This document shows, in pieces, positions 16,762-24,178 of a stretch of DNA of 50,774 nucleotides. The DNA lies in NCBI GenBank assembly GCA_964371655.1, contig CAYJOD010000042.1, forward strand, positions 1 through 50,774. Reading direction: 5' to 3'. Numbering within the stretch: the first letter of the stretch is position 1; each line of letters starts with the position of its first letter. The notes beneath the pieces are model-generated. The model saw only the letters and a list, made by a program, of their open reading frames with translations. It was not told the DNA's origin and ran no database searches. The translations under genes were made by a program, and so were the position numbers. Source of the DNA: CAZGSN01 sp964371655. GTDB lineage: Bacteria; Desulfobacterota; Binatia; HRBIN30.

Positions 16762-17916
16762 TCAGCCTTGCCGCGCTCTTGCGAGGTCGAGAGCCGCGCT
16801 CAAGCGGCACACCGTATTCGCCAGCGCGCACAATCCAACCAACTCAATGAACTGCTCGCGACTGAGGAGTTGGCGCAGGGCACGGGCGCGACGTTGGATG
16901 CGTGCGGGCTGATACCAGATTGTCTCGCGCGCAAACGGTAGCACCGCATTCACGACGGGATCGAGATCGGGGGCTCCGAGGTCGGCGAGCACTCGTGCGA
17001 TGTAGTCGCGTGTCCAGCCCTCGGCCACGAGCAGGTCGGTAGCCTCCTGTTCGGAGAACGGGCAGCCAAGACCGCGTGCGACGACGGCGAAAATCAGCGC
17101 TTTGACCCGCCGGCTCATCGCATCGGAAGCCCATGCTTCATCGAGCACGTCACGCAGTTTCAACGCCACCGGCAGACCGTCGAGCGCTAGGACGAAAGAG
17201 GCAAACGGACCCGATCGACGCTCTGGCGGGAGTGCTTGCGGGCGCGCTCGTCGCCCGTAGCGGACCATGCGCGCCACCAGCGGGCGCAGCAGACGGACGC
17301 GCCAATCGTGCGCCATGGCCTCCATCTGCTCGGGCGGCAGTGCCGGCAGAGTCGCCAGGCGGTTGTAGAAAACGTTCAACGCCGCGAAGAAGGTCACCTC
17401 GGCAACCGCTTGCTCGCTATATCCGATCGCGAGAAGGGGAGCGGCGTCGGCGCGCGTCGCCAAAGGGGTGGCGTGCGAAACGCGACGAGCAAATTCCACC
17501 GCCAGCTGTTGCGGTCGATCGAGCTCCAAGGTCAGCAGGTCCTCCTCGAGTCGGCGGATTCGACTGTCGGAGTATCCAAGAATCTTCAACACCGTGCGCG
17601 TCGCCGCGTAACAATAGCGGCAAGCGTTGTCTTGACTGACAACCAAGGCGATGCGTTCGGCCAGATCAGGCCCGAGATGCACCAGTGGCAATCCGGATAG
17701 ATTGAAGTGTACAAGCGAACGCGTGATCCACGGTGAATCGAAGAAGTACGGCGCGGCAGGCGGTATCACGCGTAGCTCCTTGCGCAGGTAGCGTTCCGCT
17801 GCCGGGTTCCTCACGGGTTCAAGAAAGCAGGCTTCCCACTCGGTCTGATCGATGGGTACCGCGCTCAATTCCGCATGCACGCTCAACCCATACCAACGAT
17901 CAGGACGCTTGGACAC
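16762..17916 (-). CDS. Two-domain AhpD/carboxymuconolactone-decarboxylase-like protein
   Basis: The 384-residue protein has two helical CMD-like halves. The first (about 60-190) carries ACRYCYAATRTVLKILG, the C-x2-C peroxidatic pair of AhpD-type proteins. The second (about 235-370) reads VARGLGCPFSEQEATDLL, where the second cysteine is replaced by serine, so only one half seems redox-active. Such proteins reduce peroxides or relay thiol electrons. The N-terminal 60 residues have no recognised domain. The gene lies just upstream of the adenylate cyclase gene with a ten-base gap, which suggests one operon, but no functional link is known. Confidence 0.65.
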   Translation of the reverse strand: MSKRPDRWYGLSVHAELSAVPIDQTEWEACFLEPVRNPAAERYLRKELRVIPPAAPYFFDSPWITRSLVHFNLSGLPLVHLGPDLAERIALVVSQDNACRYCYAATRTVLKILGYSDSRIRRLEEDLLTLELDRPQQLAVEFARRVSHATPLATRADAAPLLAIGYSEQAVAEVTFFAALNVFYNRLATLPALPPEQMEAMAHDWRVRLLRPLVARMVRYGRRARPQALPPERRSGPFASFVLALDGLPVALKLRDVLDEAWASDAMSRRVKALIFAVVARGLGCPFSEQEATDLLVAEGWTRDYIARVLADLGAPDLDPVVNAVLPFARETIWYQPARIQRRARALRQLLSREQFIELVGLCALANTVCRLSAALDLARARQG

Positions 17917-18056
17917 ACAGTATGTGAGGCGGTGGCAGGTTAGTCCGAGAGTCGGTGAGAAGATCGCCGCGACGGAGAACTGCGCAAGCCCCCGACCTCA
18001 ACGACAGTCACTTCTTTCAATGACCTCCTTGCACGTCGACACCGGTCCGATTAGAG

Positions 18057-18076
18057 ATGGTCTGAATTCAGACCAT
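18057..18076. promoter_or_regulatory. Perfect 20-bp palindrome, probable toxin-antitoxin operator
   Basis: ATGGTCTGAATTCAGACCAT is its own reverse complement. It lies 14 bases before the antitoxin ATG and next to AGGAGA (18078-18083). Phd/YefM antitoxins autoregulate by binding such palindromes over their own promoter, so this is the likely operator. Confidence 0.75.
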
Positions 18077-18090
18077 TAGGAGATCGTGAG

Positions 18091-18387
18091 ATGCGCATCC
18101 TTCCTCTCGCCGAGGCCAAGACGAACCTGAGCCGACTGGTGGCCGACGTGTCGGCTACGGCCGAAGAGATTACGATCACAAGGAACGGCCGTGCCGCGGC
18201 GGTGTTGGTCAGCTACGAAGAGTTCGAAAGCTGGAAGGAGACGGCGGGGATCGTGGATGACCCCGAGTTCCTGGCCGAGGTGAAGAGAGGGATTGCCGGT
18301 CTCAAGAGAGGTCGGGGTCGGTCGATGCGACCGAGCGATCTCGATCGACTCTTTCGTGACGCGGTGCAACCCAAGCCGGCGAAGTGA
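18091..18387 (+). CDS. Antitoxin, Phd/YefM family
   Basis: A 98-residue protein with the Phd/YefM DNA-binding N-terminus: LPLAEAKTNLSRLVADVSATAEEITITRNGRAAAVLVSYEEFESW (residues 4-48). The C-terminal half is the presumed toxin-neutralising tail and ends in a basic patch. It is followed by the ParE/RelE-like toxin gene with a four-base GTGA overlap, the standard order for this class. AGGAGA with a seven-base spacer supports the start, and a perfect 20-bp palindrome lies directly upstream. Confidence 0.88.
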   Translation: MRILPLAEAKTNLSRLVADVSATAEEITITRNGRAAAVLVSYEEFESWKETAGIVDDPEFLAEVKRGIAGLKRGRGRSMRPSDLDRLFRDAVQPKPAK

Positions 18388-18722
18388 GTCGCGCTGTACC
18401 AATTCTTCGCTTCGCTGCGGATGTCACCGAGGCGATTCGCTGTTGTCATCCTGAGCTCAAGCGACGTCTACGCAGCGCATTGGAAGTGATCCGCCAGAAC
18501 CCTGACGCGGGTAAGATGTTGACTGGGGAGCTGGCTGGTTGGTGGACGTATCGCGTCGGAACCGTGCGCATCGTCTATCGCGCCGCCGGGAAGATGGTTG
18601 AGATTGCGGCAATCGGTCCACGCGCGTCGATCTATCGCGATGCGACCGATCGAGTCCGGCGGACGCGACCGGGTGCAGGTGCGGCCAAGAACACAACCTC
18701 GAAGAAGGGCCCCTCCAAATGA
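18384..18722 (+). CDS. Toxin, RelE/ParE superfamily
   Basis: This 112-residue protein has the RelE/ParE fold signs: a helical N-terminal half (AIRCCHPELKRRLRSALEVIRQNPDAGKML) followed by strands with GWWTYRVGTVRIVYRAAGKMVEIAAIGPRASIYRDA. RelE-like members cleave mRNA on the ribosome, ParE-like members poison gyrase; the short sequence does not decide. Translation starts at GTG, overlapping the antitoxin stop. Its own stop overlaps the start of the following crotonase gene (ATGA), which is odd for a toxin module and ties the crotonase to this transcript. The tail after residue 90 is Lys/Arg/Ser-rich and longer than usual. Confidence 0.85.
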   Translation: MSRAVPILRFAADVTEAIRCCHPELKRRLRSALEVIRQNPDAGKMLTGELAGWWTYRVGTVRIVYRAAGKMVEIAAIGPRASIYRDATDRVRRTRPGAGAAKNTTSKKGPSK

Positions 18723-19492
18723 TGAAGACGTATGAAACCTTGAGTGTCGAGCACCAGGGCCCGATCGCACACGTGTGGCTCAACCGTCCTCAGCGCCTCA
18801 ACGCCCTGAACCCGCTCGCCCTGGAAGAGATCGCCTCCGTCTTCGAGTCCTTTCAGCGTGAGTTCGACACGCGCGTCGTCGTCTTGGGCGGACGCGGCCC
18901 GTCGTTCTGTGCCGGCGCCGATCGTAAAGACCCGCCGCTGCGTCTGGCCAAAGGCTCGGGTGCCGGAGCGCGCGAGCGCCGCTACGTGGCGCAGACCGGC
19001 CGCCGCGCCGCCGAGGCGATCGAGCGCTGCGAGGCGATCACGATTGCGCGCTTGCATGGTCACGTCATTGGCGGTGGCGTGGTTCTCGCGCTCGCGTGCG
19101 ATCTGCGGGTCGCGGCGCAAAGCGCCGAGCTGTGGATTCCCGAGGTCGATCTCGGCATCCCGCTGACGTGGGGCGCAGTGCCACGCCTGGCGCGCGAAGT
19201 CGGCATGGCGCGGGCGAAGGAGCTCATCCTGCTGTGTGATCGCTTCGACGCCGCGACCGCAGACCGTTACGGCTTATTGAACCGTGTGGTCGCCGACGAT
19301 CAACTCGATGCCGTGGTCAACGACATGGCGCGGCGGCTTGGCAACAAGGCGGACTGGGCTTTGCACATGACCAAGACCCAGTTCCGCGCCTACGCCAGCG
19401 CCACCCTGCTCGGCGACGTCACCGAAGGCGACGGCGATCTCCTAGCCGTTGCTACGGGTGAAGATCCGACGAAGTTCAGCATCCCCAACTGA
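18719..19492 (+). CDS. Crotonase-family protein (enoyl-CoA hydratase/isomerase-like)
   Basis: The 257-residue protein follows the crotonase fold: HVWLNRPQRLNALNPLALEEI, the oxyanion loop GPSFCAGADRK, then HGHVIGGGVVLALACDLRVAAQSAELWIPEVDLGIPLTWGAVPRL. Members act on acyl-CoA thioesters. Of the two catalytic glutamates of enoyl-CoA hydratase, the one in GGGxEL is Val122 here, while the one in PExxLG (Glu142) is kept. A true hydratase is therefore less likely than an isomerase or other crotonase reaction. The ATG overlaps the stop of the toxin gene. No other beta-oxidation genes are adjacent. Confidence 0.8.
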   Translation: MMKTYETLSVEHQGPIAHVWLNRPQRLNALNPLALEEIASVFESFQREFDTRVVVLGGRGPSFCAGADRKDPPLRLAKGSGAGARERRYVAQTGRRAAEAIERCEAITIARLHGHVIGGGVVLALACDLRVAAQSAELWIPEVDLGIPLTWGAVPRLAREVGMARAKELILLCDRFDAATADRYGLLNRVVADDQLDAVVNDMARRLGNKADWALHMTKTQFRAYASATLLGDVTEGDGDLLAVATGEDPTKFSIPN

Positions 19493-19530
19493 GGGCAGAG
19501 TCGAGATAAGTCGCGAGCCGTGGCTGTTGA

Positions 19531-20118
19531 TTACGTTTCCGGCTCGGTGTCGACGTCGCGTTCGATATCAGCAAGCGCATTCAATCGCGGGTCGTCGCTA
19601 CCGACAAGCTTCTCGAGTTTCCGCTTGACGTATCCTCGATCAAAGCCGCTGGCTTGATCACGCAACACCGCCTCGACGTCGGCAAGGTCTTTGCGGCGGA
19701 AGAACAGCATCTTTAGAACGACGAGGTCCTCGGCGCTCAAGACCCAAATCGGGCTGCCAAGTAGCTGTACCTGGCGCCGGTGGGCGGCGATCTCCTCGTA
19801 GTATGGAATCGATGGAACGAACACATCGACTCTGAGCCCGTCGATATTGCCGCGAAACTGACCTTCCTCCGCGGCGCGGGCCCGCATGGTCGCATCATCC
19901 TCGTCTGCCACAAAGCCCACGTCACGAAGAGCAGCTAGTGCGCGCGAAAGCTCGTCGCCGACGGCGACGAAGATATTTACGTCGACATCGACGGTTGCGC
20001 GGGGGACGGCGTAAAACCCTAGCGCCAAGGCGCCACCGATCGCGTAGGGCAAACCGTGGCGGTCGAGCCCATCCGCGATCGTACGCGCGACCTCGGCCGC
20101 TGTCGGCAGTTCACCCAT
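19531..20118 (-). CDS. Nucleotidyltransferase-fold protein, probable toxin-antitoxin component
   Basis: The 195-residue protein has the minimal nucleotidyltransferase signature LPYAIGGALALGFYAVPRATVDVDVNIFV, with GG and the D-x-D metal motif, then LRVDVFVPSIPYYEE and WVLSAEDLVVLKMLFFRRKDLADVEAVL. This is the fold of AbiEii/MNT-type proteins that modify tRNA or partner proteins by adding nucleotides. Its start overlaps by eight bases the end of a 73-residue upstream gene, forming a two-gene module like known nucleotidyltransferase-based toxin-antitoxin or phage-defence pairs. Which of the two acts as antitoxin is not known. Confidence 0.75.
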   Translation of the reverse strand: MGELPTAAEVARTIADGLDRHGLPYAIGGALALGFYAVPRATVDVDVNIFVAVGDELSRALAALRDVGFVADEDDATMRARAAEEGQFRGNIDGLRVDVFVPSIPYYEEIAAHRRQVQLLGSPIWVLSAEDLVVLKMLFFRRKDLADVEAVLRDQASGFDRGYVKRKLEKLVGSDDPRLNALADIERDVDTEPET

Positions 20119-20332
20119 GCCTGCGCTTCATCGCAAGACGGCGAAGCAAGATACGCGTGGACTGCGGCAAGGGGTCGACACGAGCGAGCCGCTCTTCGCG
20201 TTCAGGTGCGGCCTCCAGTTGCTGGATTGCCGCACGGCACGCCGCCTCGATGGCATGTGCCCGTTCCGCCGTCGAGCGTCCACGCCAGTGCCCTGCGGGA
20301 AGAAGCTGAGGAAGGCGCGCCGGACGTTTCAT
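20111..20332 (-). CDS. Small partner of the nucleotidyltransferase gene
   Basis: A basic 73-residue protein (MKRPARLPQLLPAGHWRGRS ... EREERLARVDPLPQSTRILLRRLAMKRRHG) rich in Arg and Ala and mostly helical by composition. It overlaps the downstream nucleotidyltransferase gene by eight bases, which implies coupling. I know of no characterised homologue; the position and size suggest the antitoxin or adaptor of the pair. Confidence 0.55.
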   Translation of the reverse strand: MKRPARLPQLLPAGHWRGRSTAERAHAIEAACRAAIQQLEAAPEREERLARVDPLPQSTRILLRRLAMKRRHG

Positions 20333-20396
20333 AGGATCCGTTTACACCCTGCATTCTTGGCTCACAAGGAAGGCGGCATTCGCTGGCGTTCCGCAG

Positions 20397-20852
20397 TCAA
20401 ACTCCTGCCGTGCCCGTGAGGTCTTTCCACAGGACGAAGCCCCCAAGAAGAAGACAGAGCAGTCCGCCGATCAGTTTCAGGATTAGATGGGAAAAGCCGA
20501 GATTCGGCTCCAGGCAAGCGTTCCCAGGACGGGTCGGGTGATAGTAGACGCTTACGGTAGACCCGACCGGATAGTGATCCGCTAGTTCTTTCGCCTTGTC
20601 TCCATCTAGCATCGGCTCGCCGAAGGCGTAGCGGTTGGCGCGGTACGCACGGCCCTTTACTTCATATTCGTATCCGATGGTGGGAGAGTACCACCATAGT
20701 TCAGCAACCGACGACGAGATTCCACTCGACACGACTCGACCCGCGGCGGCCTCCCAATCGCGGCGGCCCCGCGCAAGCCACAGCTCGCGTAGGTTCAACA
20801 ATGTGGCTGCAGCGCCAACTAGGAAGACGCAAGCGTAGAGAGCATCGGCCAT
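20397..20852 (-). CDS. Small membrane protein, DUF3592-like
   Basis: A 151-residue protein with an N-terminal helix (ALYACVFLVGAAATLLNL), a beta-rich middle (GYEYEVKGRAYRANRYAFGEP ... HYPVGSTVSVYYHPTRPGNACLEP) and a C-terminal helix (LILKLIGGLLCLLLGGFVLW). The YxYxV-G-x-Y and YPxGxxVxVYYxPxxPxxAxLE patterns are those of DUF3592, a family without known function. The ATG at 20852 lies eight bases after the stop of the GH36-like gene, so the two are likely cotranscribed. Confidence 0.75.
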   Translation of the reverse strand: MADALYACVFLVGAAATLLNLRELWLARGRRDWEAAAGRVVSSGISSSVAELWWYSPTIGYEYEVKGRAYRANRYAFGEPMLDGDKAKELADHYPVGSTVSVYYHPTRPGNACLEPNLGFSHLILKLIGGLLCLLLGGFVLWKDLTGTAGV

Positions 20853-20859
20853 TCTTGGA

Positions 20860-23199
20860 TCACCCGCGTGCGCTGGTGACGATCGCCGTAGATACGTCGA
20901 CACGCACGCGACCTTCAACGCCTAGGAGCACTTGCGCCACCCAGTGTCCACTCTGCTCGTCGCGGTTCCAGGATTCACCCCCGGTGTTCCCTTGTGTTTC
21001 GAGCACGCGCGTATTCCCCGGCGACCACGCGGTGATGCGAGCGGGCGGTGCGGCGGCGTAGCCCTCGATCTCCACGCACGTATGCGGTGCGCCGACGACG
21101 TCGAATGATATGCCGTCGGCAGTCGCGGCGATCTCGGCGACGCGGCGGTCGCCGACCGTGGCGTACTTGCCGACGTCGCCGAATACCGTGATGGCACCGG
21201 CAAGCAGAGGACATACGATCCGATAGTCCCAGTCCTGGAAGTCGAGAGTGCCTTCCCAGCCGCCGTCGGCTTCGAGCTGCTGCCACGTCCGCCGACGCCA
21301 GTCATAGACGATCACCGGCGCCTCGGGCTGCAATCGTCCGAGATCCGCGAGCTGCATGCGGTAGGGCAGCGGTTGCTGCGAGCGGTTGGCGTTGAAGATG
21401 GCGATGTATTGCCAGCGCCCGGCCGGATGTTGCGAGTAGGTTTCGCCAATCAACGGTGCCGACTCGAAGAAGGCATTGGTGCGGAAGCAGCGATCGATGG
21501 CGGCAAGCGGAACGTCGGGCTTGATCAGGACGCCGTCCTCGCGGCAGGTGCGCATGATGATCTCACGATTGCTGCAGCCGATCTGATCGCCGATACCCAC
21601 CGGACCACCGCTCATACCGGCAAGCAGCGCCTCGATCTCGGCATAGGGCTCGCCATCGCTTTGCGATGTCTTGCCGTGTGAGATGAAGACGTCCTTGAAC
21701 GGATTGAGGCCGAGGGCACGCGCCAGAGCGTTGCCGTGCAGGAACCACACCCAGCCGGCGCCGTTGTCGAACATGTAGCGGTAGTCGCCGCTGGTGCGGA
21801 TCGAGGTGACGGCAGGCAGGGTGACGGTCTGCATGAAGTCGGCCGGCGTCGCCATGCACCACTGCAAGGTGAGGCCGTGCTCGCGCGCGGCGCGGTCCAT
21901 CGCCTCCTGCCACGCCCGCGCGCGCCCGGGCCGCTCGCGCAAACCGCGCACGCCGAGGAACGACTCGACCAACCAATCCTGCTCGTAGGTGATGCCGCCC
22001 CAGCTCGCGGCTTGCGCCATGAGCATGTCGTAGAGGCGGTTATCGGCCGGATGCGCGTACTCGCCGTCGCTCCACGCCGCATACTGCTCCCAATACGGCG
22101 ACTCGCTCCAGAAGTGTCGGCTGTGAAATGACAGCGGCAGGCCGACGCGTTCGCGCAGATAACGAAAGCCGTCCGGGAAAAGATCGGGGCGCGGCTCCCA
22201 CGTGCGCATACCGCTGGGTGGCACGATCGGCGCGCCCTGCGGACCAACCTCGCGCAAGTATTGATGCGGGTAGAAGAACGAATCGAGGTGAACCTCGCGG
22301 ATGGGAATCTCGCGGGCGTGCATGTCGTCGACGACGTGCTCGAGCGTCGTGAGATAATCGCAGTCGGGTTCGGTGCGGTAGTAGTAGACGGCGCCGTTGT
22401 CGGTCCAGTACGAGAGCTTGCCGACGAGGTCGTCGGCATAGCGCGACGGTCGCTGCGTGCCGTGGCGTCGTTGCAGCAGCGCACCCCATTGCTCGAGAGC
22501 CTGACGTGGACTCGCTGCCGCCCAGACCGCAAGCTCGGTGGCAAAGCCAGCGGCGACCTCGGCGAGATCCCCGTGCCAGCCGCAGCGCACGCCGTCGAAG
22601 GCGCCGTCCTGTGGCAGCGCGATGATCTGCTCGTGGAAATTGTCGAGAGGTGCGAGCAAAACGGTGCGGCCGTCGGGAGCAATGAACAGTAGTGGCTCGA
22701 CGACGGCAGGCCGGTGTGGCGTGAGGAAGAAGCCGGCGCAATTCTCATCACCGCTGACCGGCAGTGCAAACTCACAGTACTGATGTCCATACGATCGGGT
22801 CGCCGCAGGCACGCCATTGGCGAGCCGTTGCGTCGGGTGAATGGCAGGCCACGCGACTGAGGGGCGGCCGAAGCTTCCGTTGCCGAGGTTGGACAGCGCT
22901 GCGCCGGCTTCGATGCGAAAGACGATGATCGGCTGTTGCGCATACGCGCGCGCGCTGAGCTTGATTGTGGGCAGGGAAGTATTGGCGAGCTCGACGCCGT
23001 GGAACCCGCCGAGGTCGTCGCTACCCTTGAAGCTGCGCAGAGTCGGTTGCTCGCGACTGGGCTCGTGGGTCGACTGCCCGGTTTGAATCGCCGACGCGAT
23101 CGGCCCGAGCCAGTCGGTCTCACCCCAGCTCAGCCGCCAGTGTGGAGCGTCGAGATGCAGGGTGAGTTCGTCGGCCGCGGTGATCGCTTGTGGTTTCAT
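20860..23199 (-). CDS. GH36-like glycoside hydrolase (raffinose synthase/alpha-galactosidase-like)
   Basis: The 779-residue protein has an N-terminal beta-sandwich (1-250), a TIM barrel (about 250-620) and a C-terminal beta domain. The barrel resembles clan GH-D, especially the GH36 raffinose synthase/Sip branch: IREVHLDSFFY, ITYEQDWL with a candidate nucleophile Asp, LQWCMATPADFMQT, SIRTSGDYRY with a candidate acid/base Asp, and GMSGGPVGIGDQIG. It would act on alpha-galactosides or similar sugars. There is no signal peptide, so the protein is cytoplasmic. Assignment is by motif pattern only; GH31 is a less likely alternative. A DUF3592-like gene follows eight bases downstream. Confidence 0.6.
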   Translation of the reverse strand: MKPQAITAADELTLHLDAPHWRLSWGETDWLGPIASAIQTGQSTHEPSREQPTLRSFKGSDDLGGFHGVELANTSLPTIKLSARAYAQQPIIVFRIEAGAALSNLGNGSFGRPSVAWPAIHPTQRLANGVPAATRSYGHQYCEFALPVSGDENCAGFFLTPHRPAVVEPLLFIAPDGRTVLLAPLDNFHEQIIALPQDGAFDGVRCGWHGDLAEVAAGFATELAVWAAASPRQALEQWGALLQRRHGTQRPSRYADDLVGKLSYWTDNGAVYYYRTEPDCDYLTTLEHVVDDMHAREIPIREVHLDSFFYPHQYLREVGPQGAPIVPPSGMRTWEPRPDLFPDGFRYLRERVGLPLSFHSRHFWSESPYWEQYAAWSDGEYAHPADNRLYDMLMAQAASWGGITYEQDWLVESFLGVRGLRERPGRARAWQEAMDRAAREHGLTLQWCMATPADFMQTVTLPAVTSIRTSGDYRYMFDNGAGWVWFLHGNALARALGLNPFKDVFISHGKTSQSDGEPYAEIEALLAGMSGGPVGIGDQIGCSNREIIMRTCREDGVLIKPDVPLAAIDRCFRTNAFFESAPLIGETYSQHPAGRWQYIAIFNANRSQQPLPYRMQLADLGRLQPEAPVIVYDWRRRTWQQLEADGGWEGTLDFQDWDYRIVCPLLAGAITVFGDVGKYATVGDRRVAEIAATADGISFDVVGAPHTCVEIEGYAAAPPARITAWSPGNTRVLETQGNTGGESWNRDEQSGHWVAQVLLGVEGRVRVDVSTAIVTSARG

Positions 23200-23348
23200 T
23201 GGACGACCTATCTCCCAAAGCAGCCCGTTGAAGAACTCGTGGGCGCATCAAATCCGTCATTCCGGCGGAAGCCGGAATCCATATCTTCCTATGTACAGCT
23301 CCGCATAAATTCGTGACCAGTTGCCCAGTTCGGTCAGGCGGGTCCAGT

Positions 23349-23455
23349 CATCCCGAAGGGATGCCAGCGATTAGCCGGTGGTTGCGGCCGTAGGCCGATA
23401 CCACCGGTGGCAAGAATCTCGCAGCGACACCGCACCCCGGAGGGGTGCCAGCGTG
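23349..23455. repeat. Left hairpin array of the RAYT element
   Basis: Three hairpins in a row: CATCCCGAAGGGATG (23349-23363), the stem starting GCGATTAGCCGGTGGTTG (23367-23384) and closing with ACCACCGGTGGC, and GCACCCCGGAGGGGTGC (about 23432-23448). The same three modules, in inverted orientation, lie on the far side of the transposase gene at about 23935-24025. Confidence 0.8.
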
Positions 23456-23472
23456 AGACCCCGAGTGAGCAT

Positions 23473-23919
23473 TCAATCGAGGAACTTCGGGTCATATGCG
23501 ATTTCCGCCTTCTCCAGCATCTCGACAACCTCCTCACGAAATGATCTCACCCGATGATGGTCCTCCTGCTTCGCGATGTAGCTTCTGACGGCCTCCCGCG
23601 CCGTGGCACTCACAGTGAAGGCTGCATAGCCCTCCTGCCAAGCGAAGCCGGAGATACCAAGCTCGTCATGGACCCATACCGACGACGCCTTCTTGAGCTC
23701 CCGCATCACGTCGGCCAGACAGCGAGTGGCCTTCAAACCGACGAGCAGATGCACGTGATCGGCGACTCCCCCAACCTCTTGCGGGAACCCGCCGAGGCCG
23801 CGGATGGTACCGCCGAGATACTCGTGCAGGCGCAACCGCCATGCGGCCTCGATGAGCGGCACACGGTCCTTGGTGCCGAACACCAGGTGATAATGAAGAC
23901 TCAGGTAGGTCGAGGGCAT
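23473..23919 (-). CDS. REP-associated tyrosine transposase (RAYT, Y1_Tnp/IS200-like)
   Basis: The 148-residue protein is a single Y1 transposase domain: YLSLHYHLVFGTKDRVPLI at the start, the HUH metal motif DHVHLLVGLK, then VMRELKKASSVWVHDE, FAWQEGYAAFTVS and YIAKQEDHHR, where the Tyr is the likely nucleophile. RAYTs cut and paste single-stranded REP hairpins. This fits: near-identical hairpin arrays in inverted orientation flank the gene on both sides. The start at 23919 (MPSTYLSLHY) gives the usual length; the frame is open further upstream but that part runs through the right hairpin array. Confidence 0.88.
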   Translation of the reverse strand: MPSTYLSLHYHLVFGTKDRVPLIEAAWRLRLHEYLGGTIRGLGGFPQEVGGVADHVHLLVGLKATRCLADVMRELKKASSVWVHDELGISGFAWQEGYAAFTVSATAREAVRSYIAKQEDHHRVRSFREEVVEMLEKAEIAYDPKFLD

Positions 23920-23933
23920 GGTGGGCGCGGCAT

Positions 23934-24025
23934 CTGGCACCCCCTCCGGGGTGCGAACTTTCGTCTTCGTAGCCGGTGGTGTCGCTTCGCTCAACCACCG
24001 GCTAATCGCTTCGAACCCTCCGGGT
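23934..24025. repeat. Right hairpin array of the RAYT element
   Basis: Read on the minus strand the order is GAACCCGGAGGGTTC (24025-24011), GCGATTAGCCGGTGGTTG (24009-23992, an exact 18-base match to the left array), its closing arm, then GCACCCCGGAGGGGGTGCCAG (about 23954-23934). It mirrors the left array, with differences mostly in the loops. Confidence 0.8.
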
Positions 24026-24178
24026 TCGGGCGGTCATCTCAGACCTCGACCACGTGTCCGCGAGCTGGCCACGAACGTACGCGGAGCTGTGCTGAGGACT
24101 TCCGGACCCTGGCTTTCGCCGCGATGACGATACCGGCGAGTATTTCAACGGGCTGATATCCCGAGCCGTGCCCTGCCG

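Noticed and set aside
21612..23123. Open frame of 503 codons in another minus-strand frame inside the GH36-like gene
   Set aside because: Ser/Arg/Thr-rich out-of-frame translation of the glycosidase gene.
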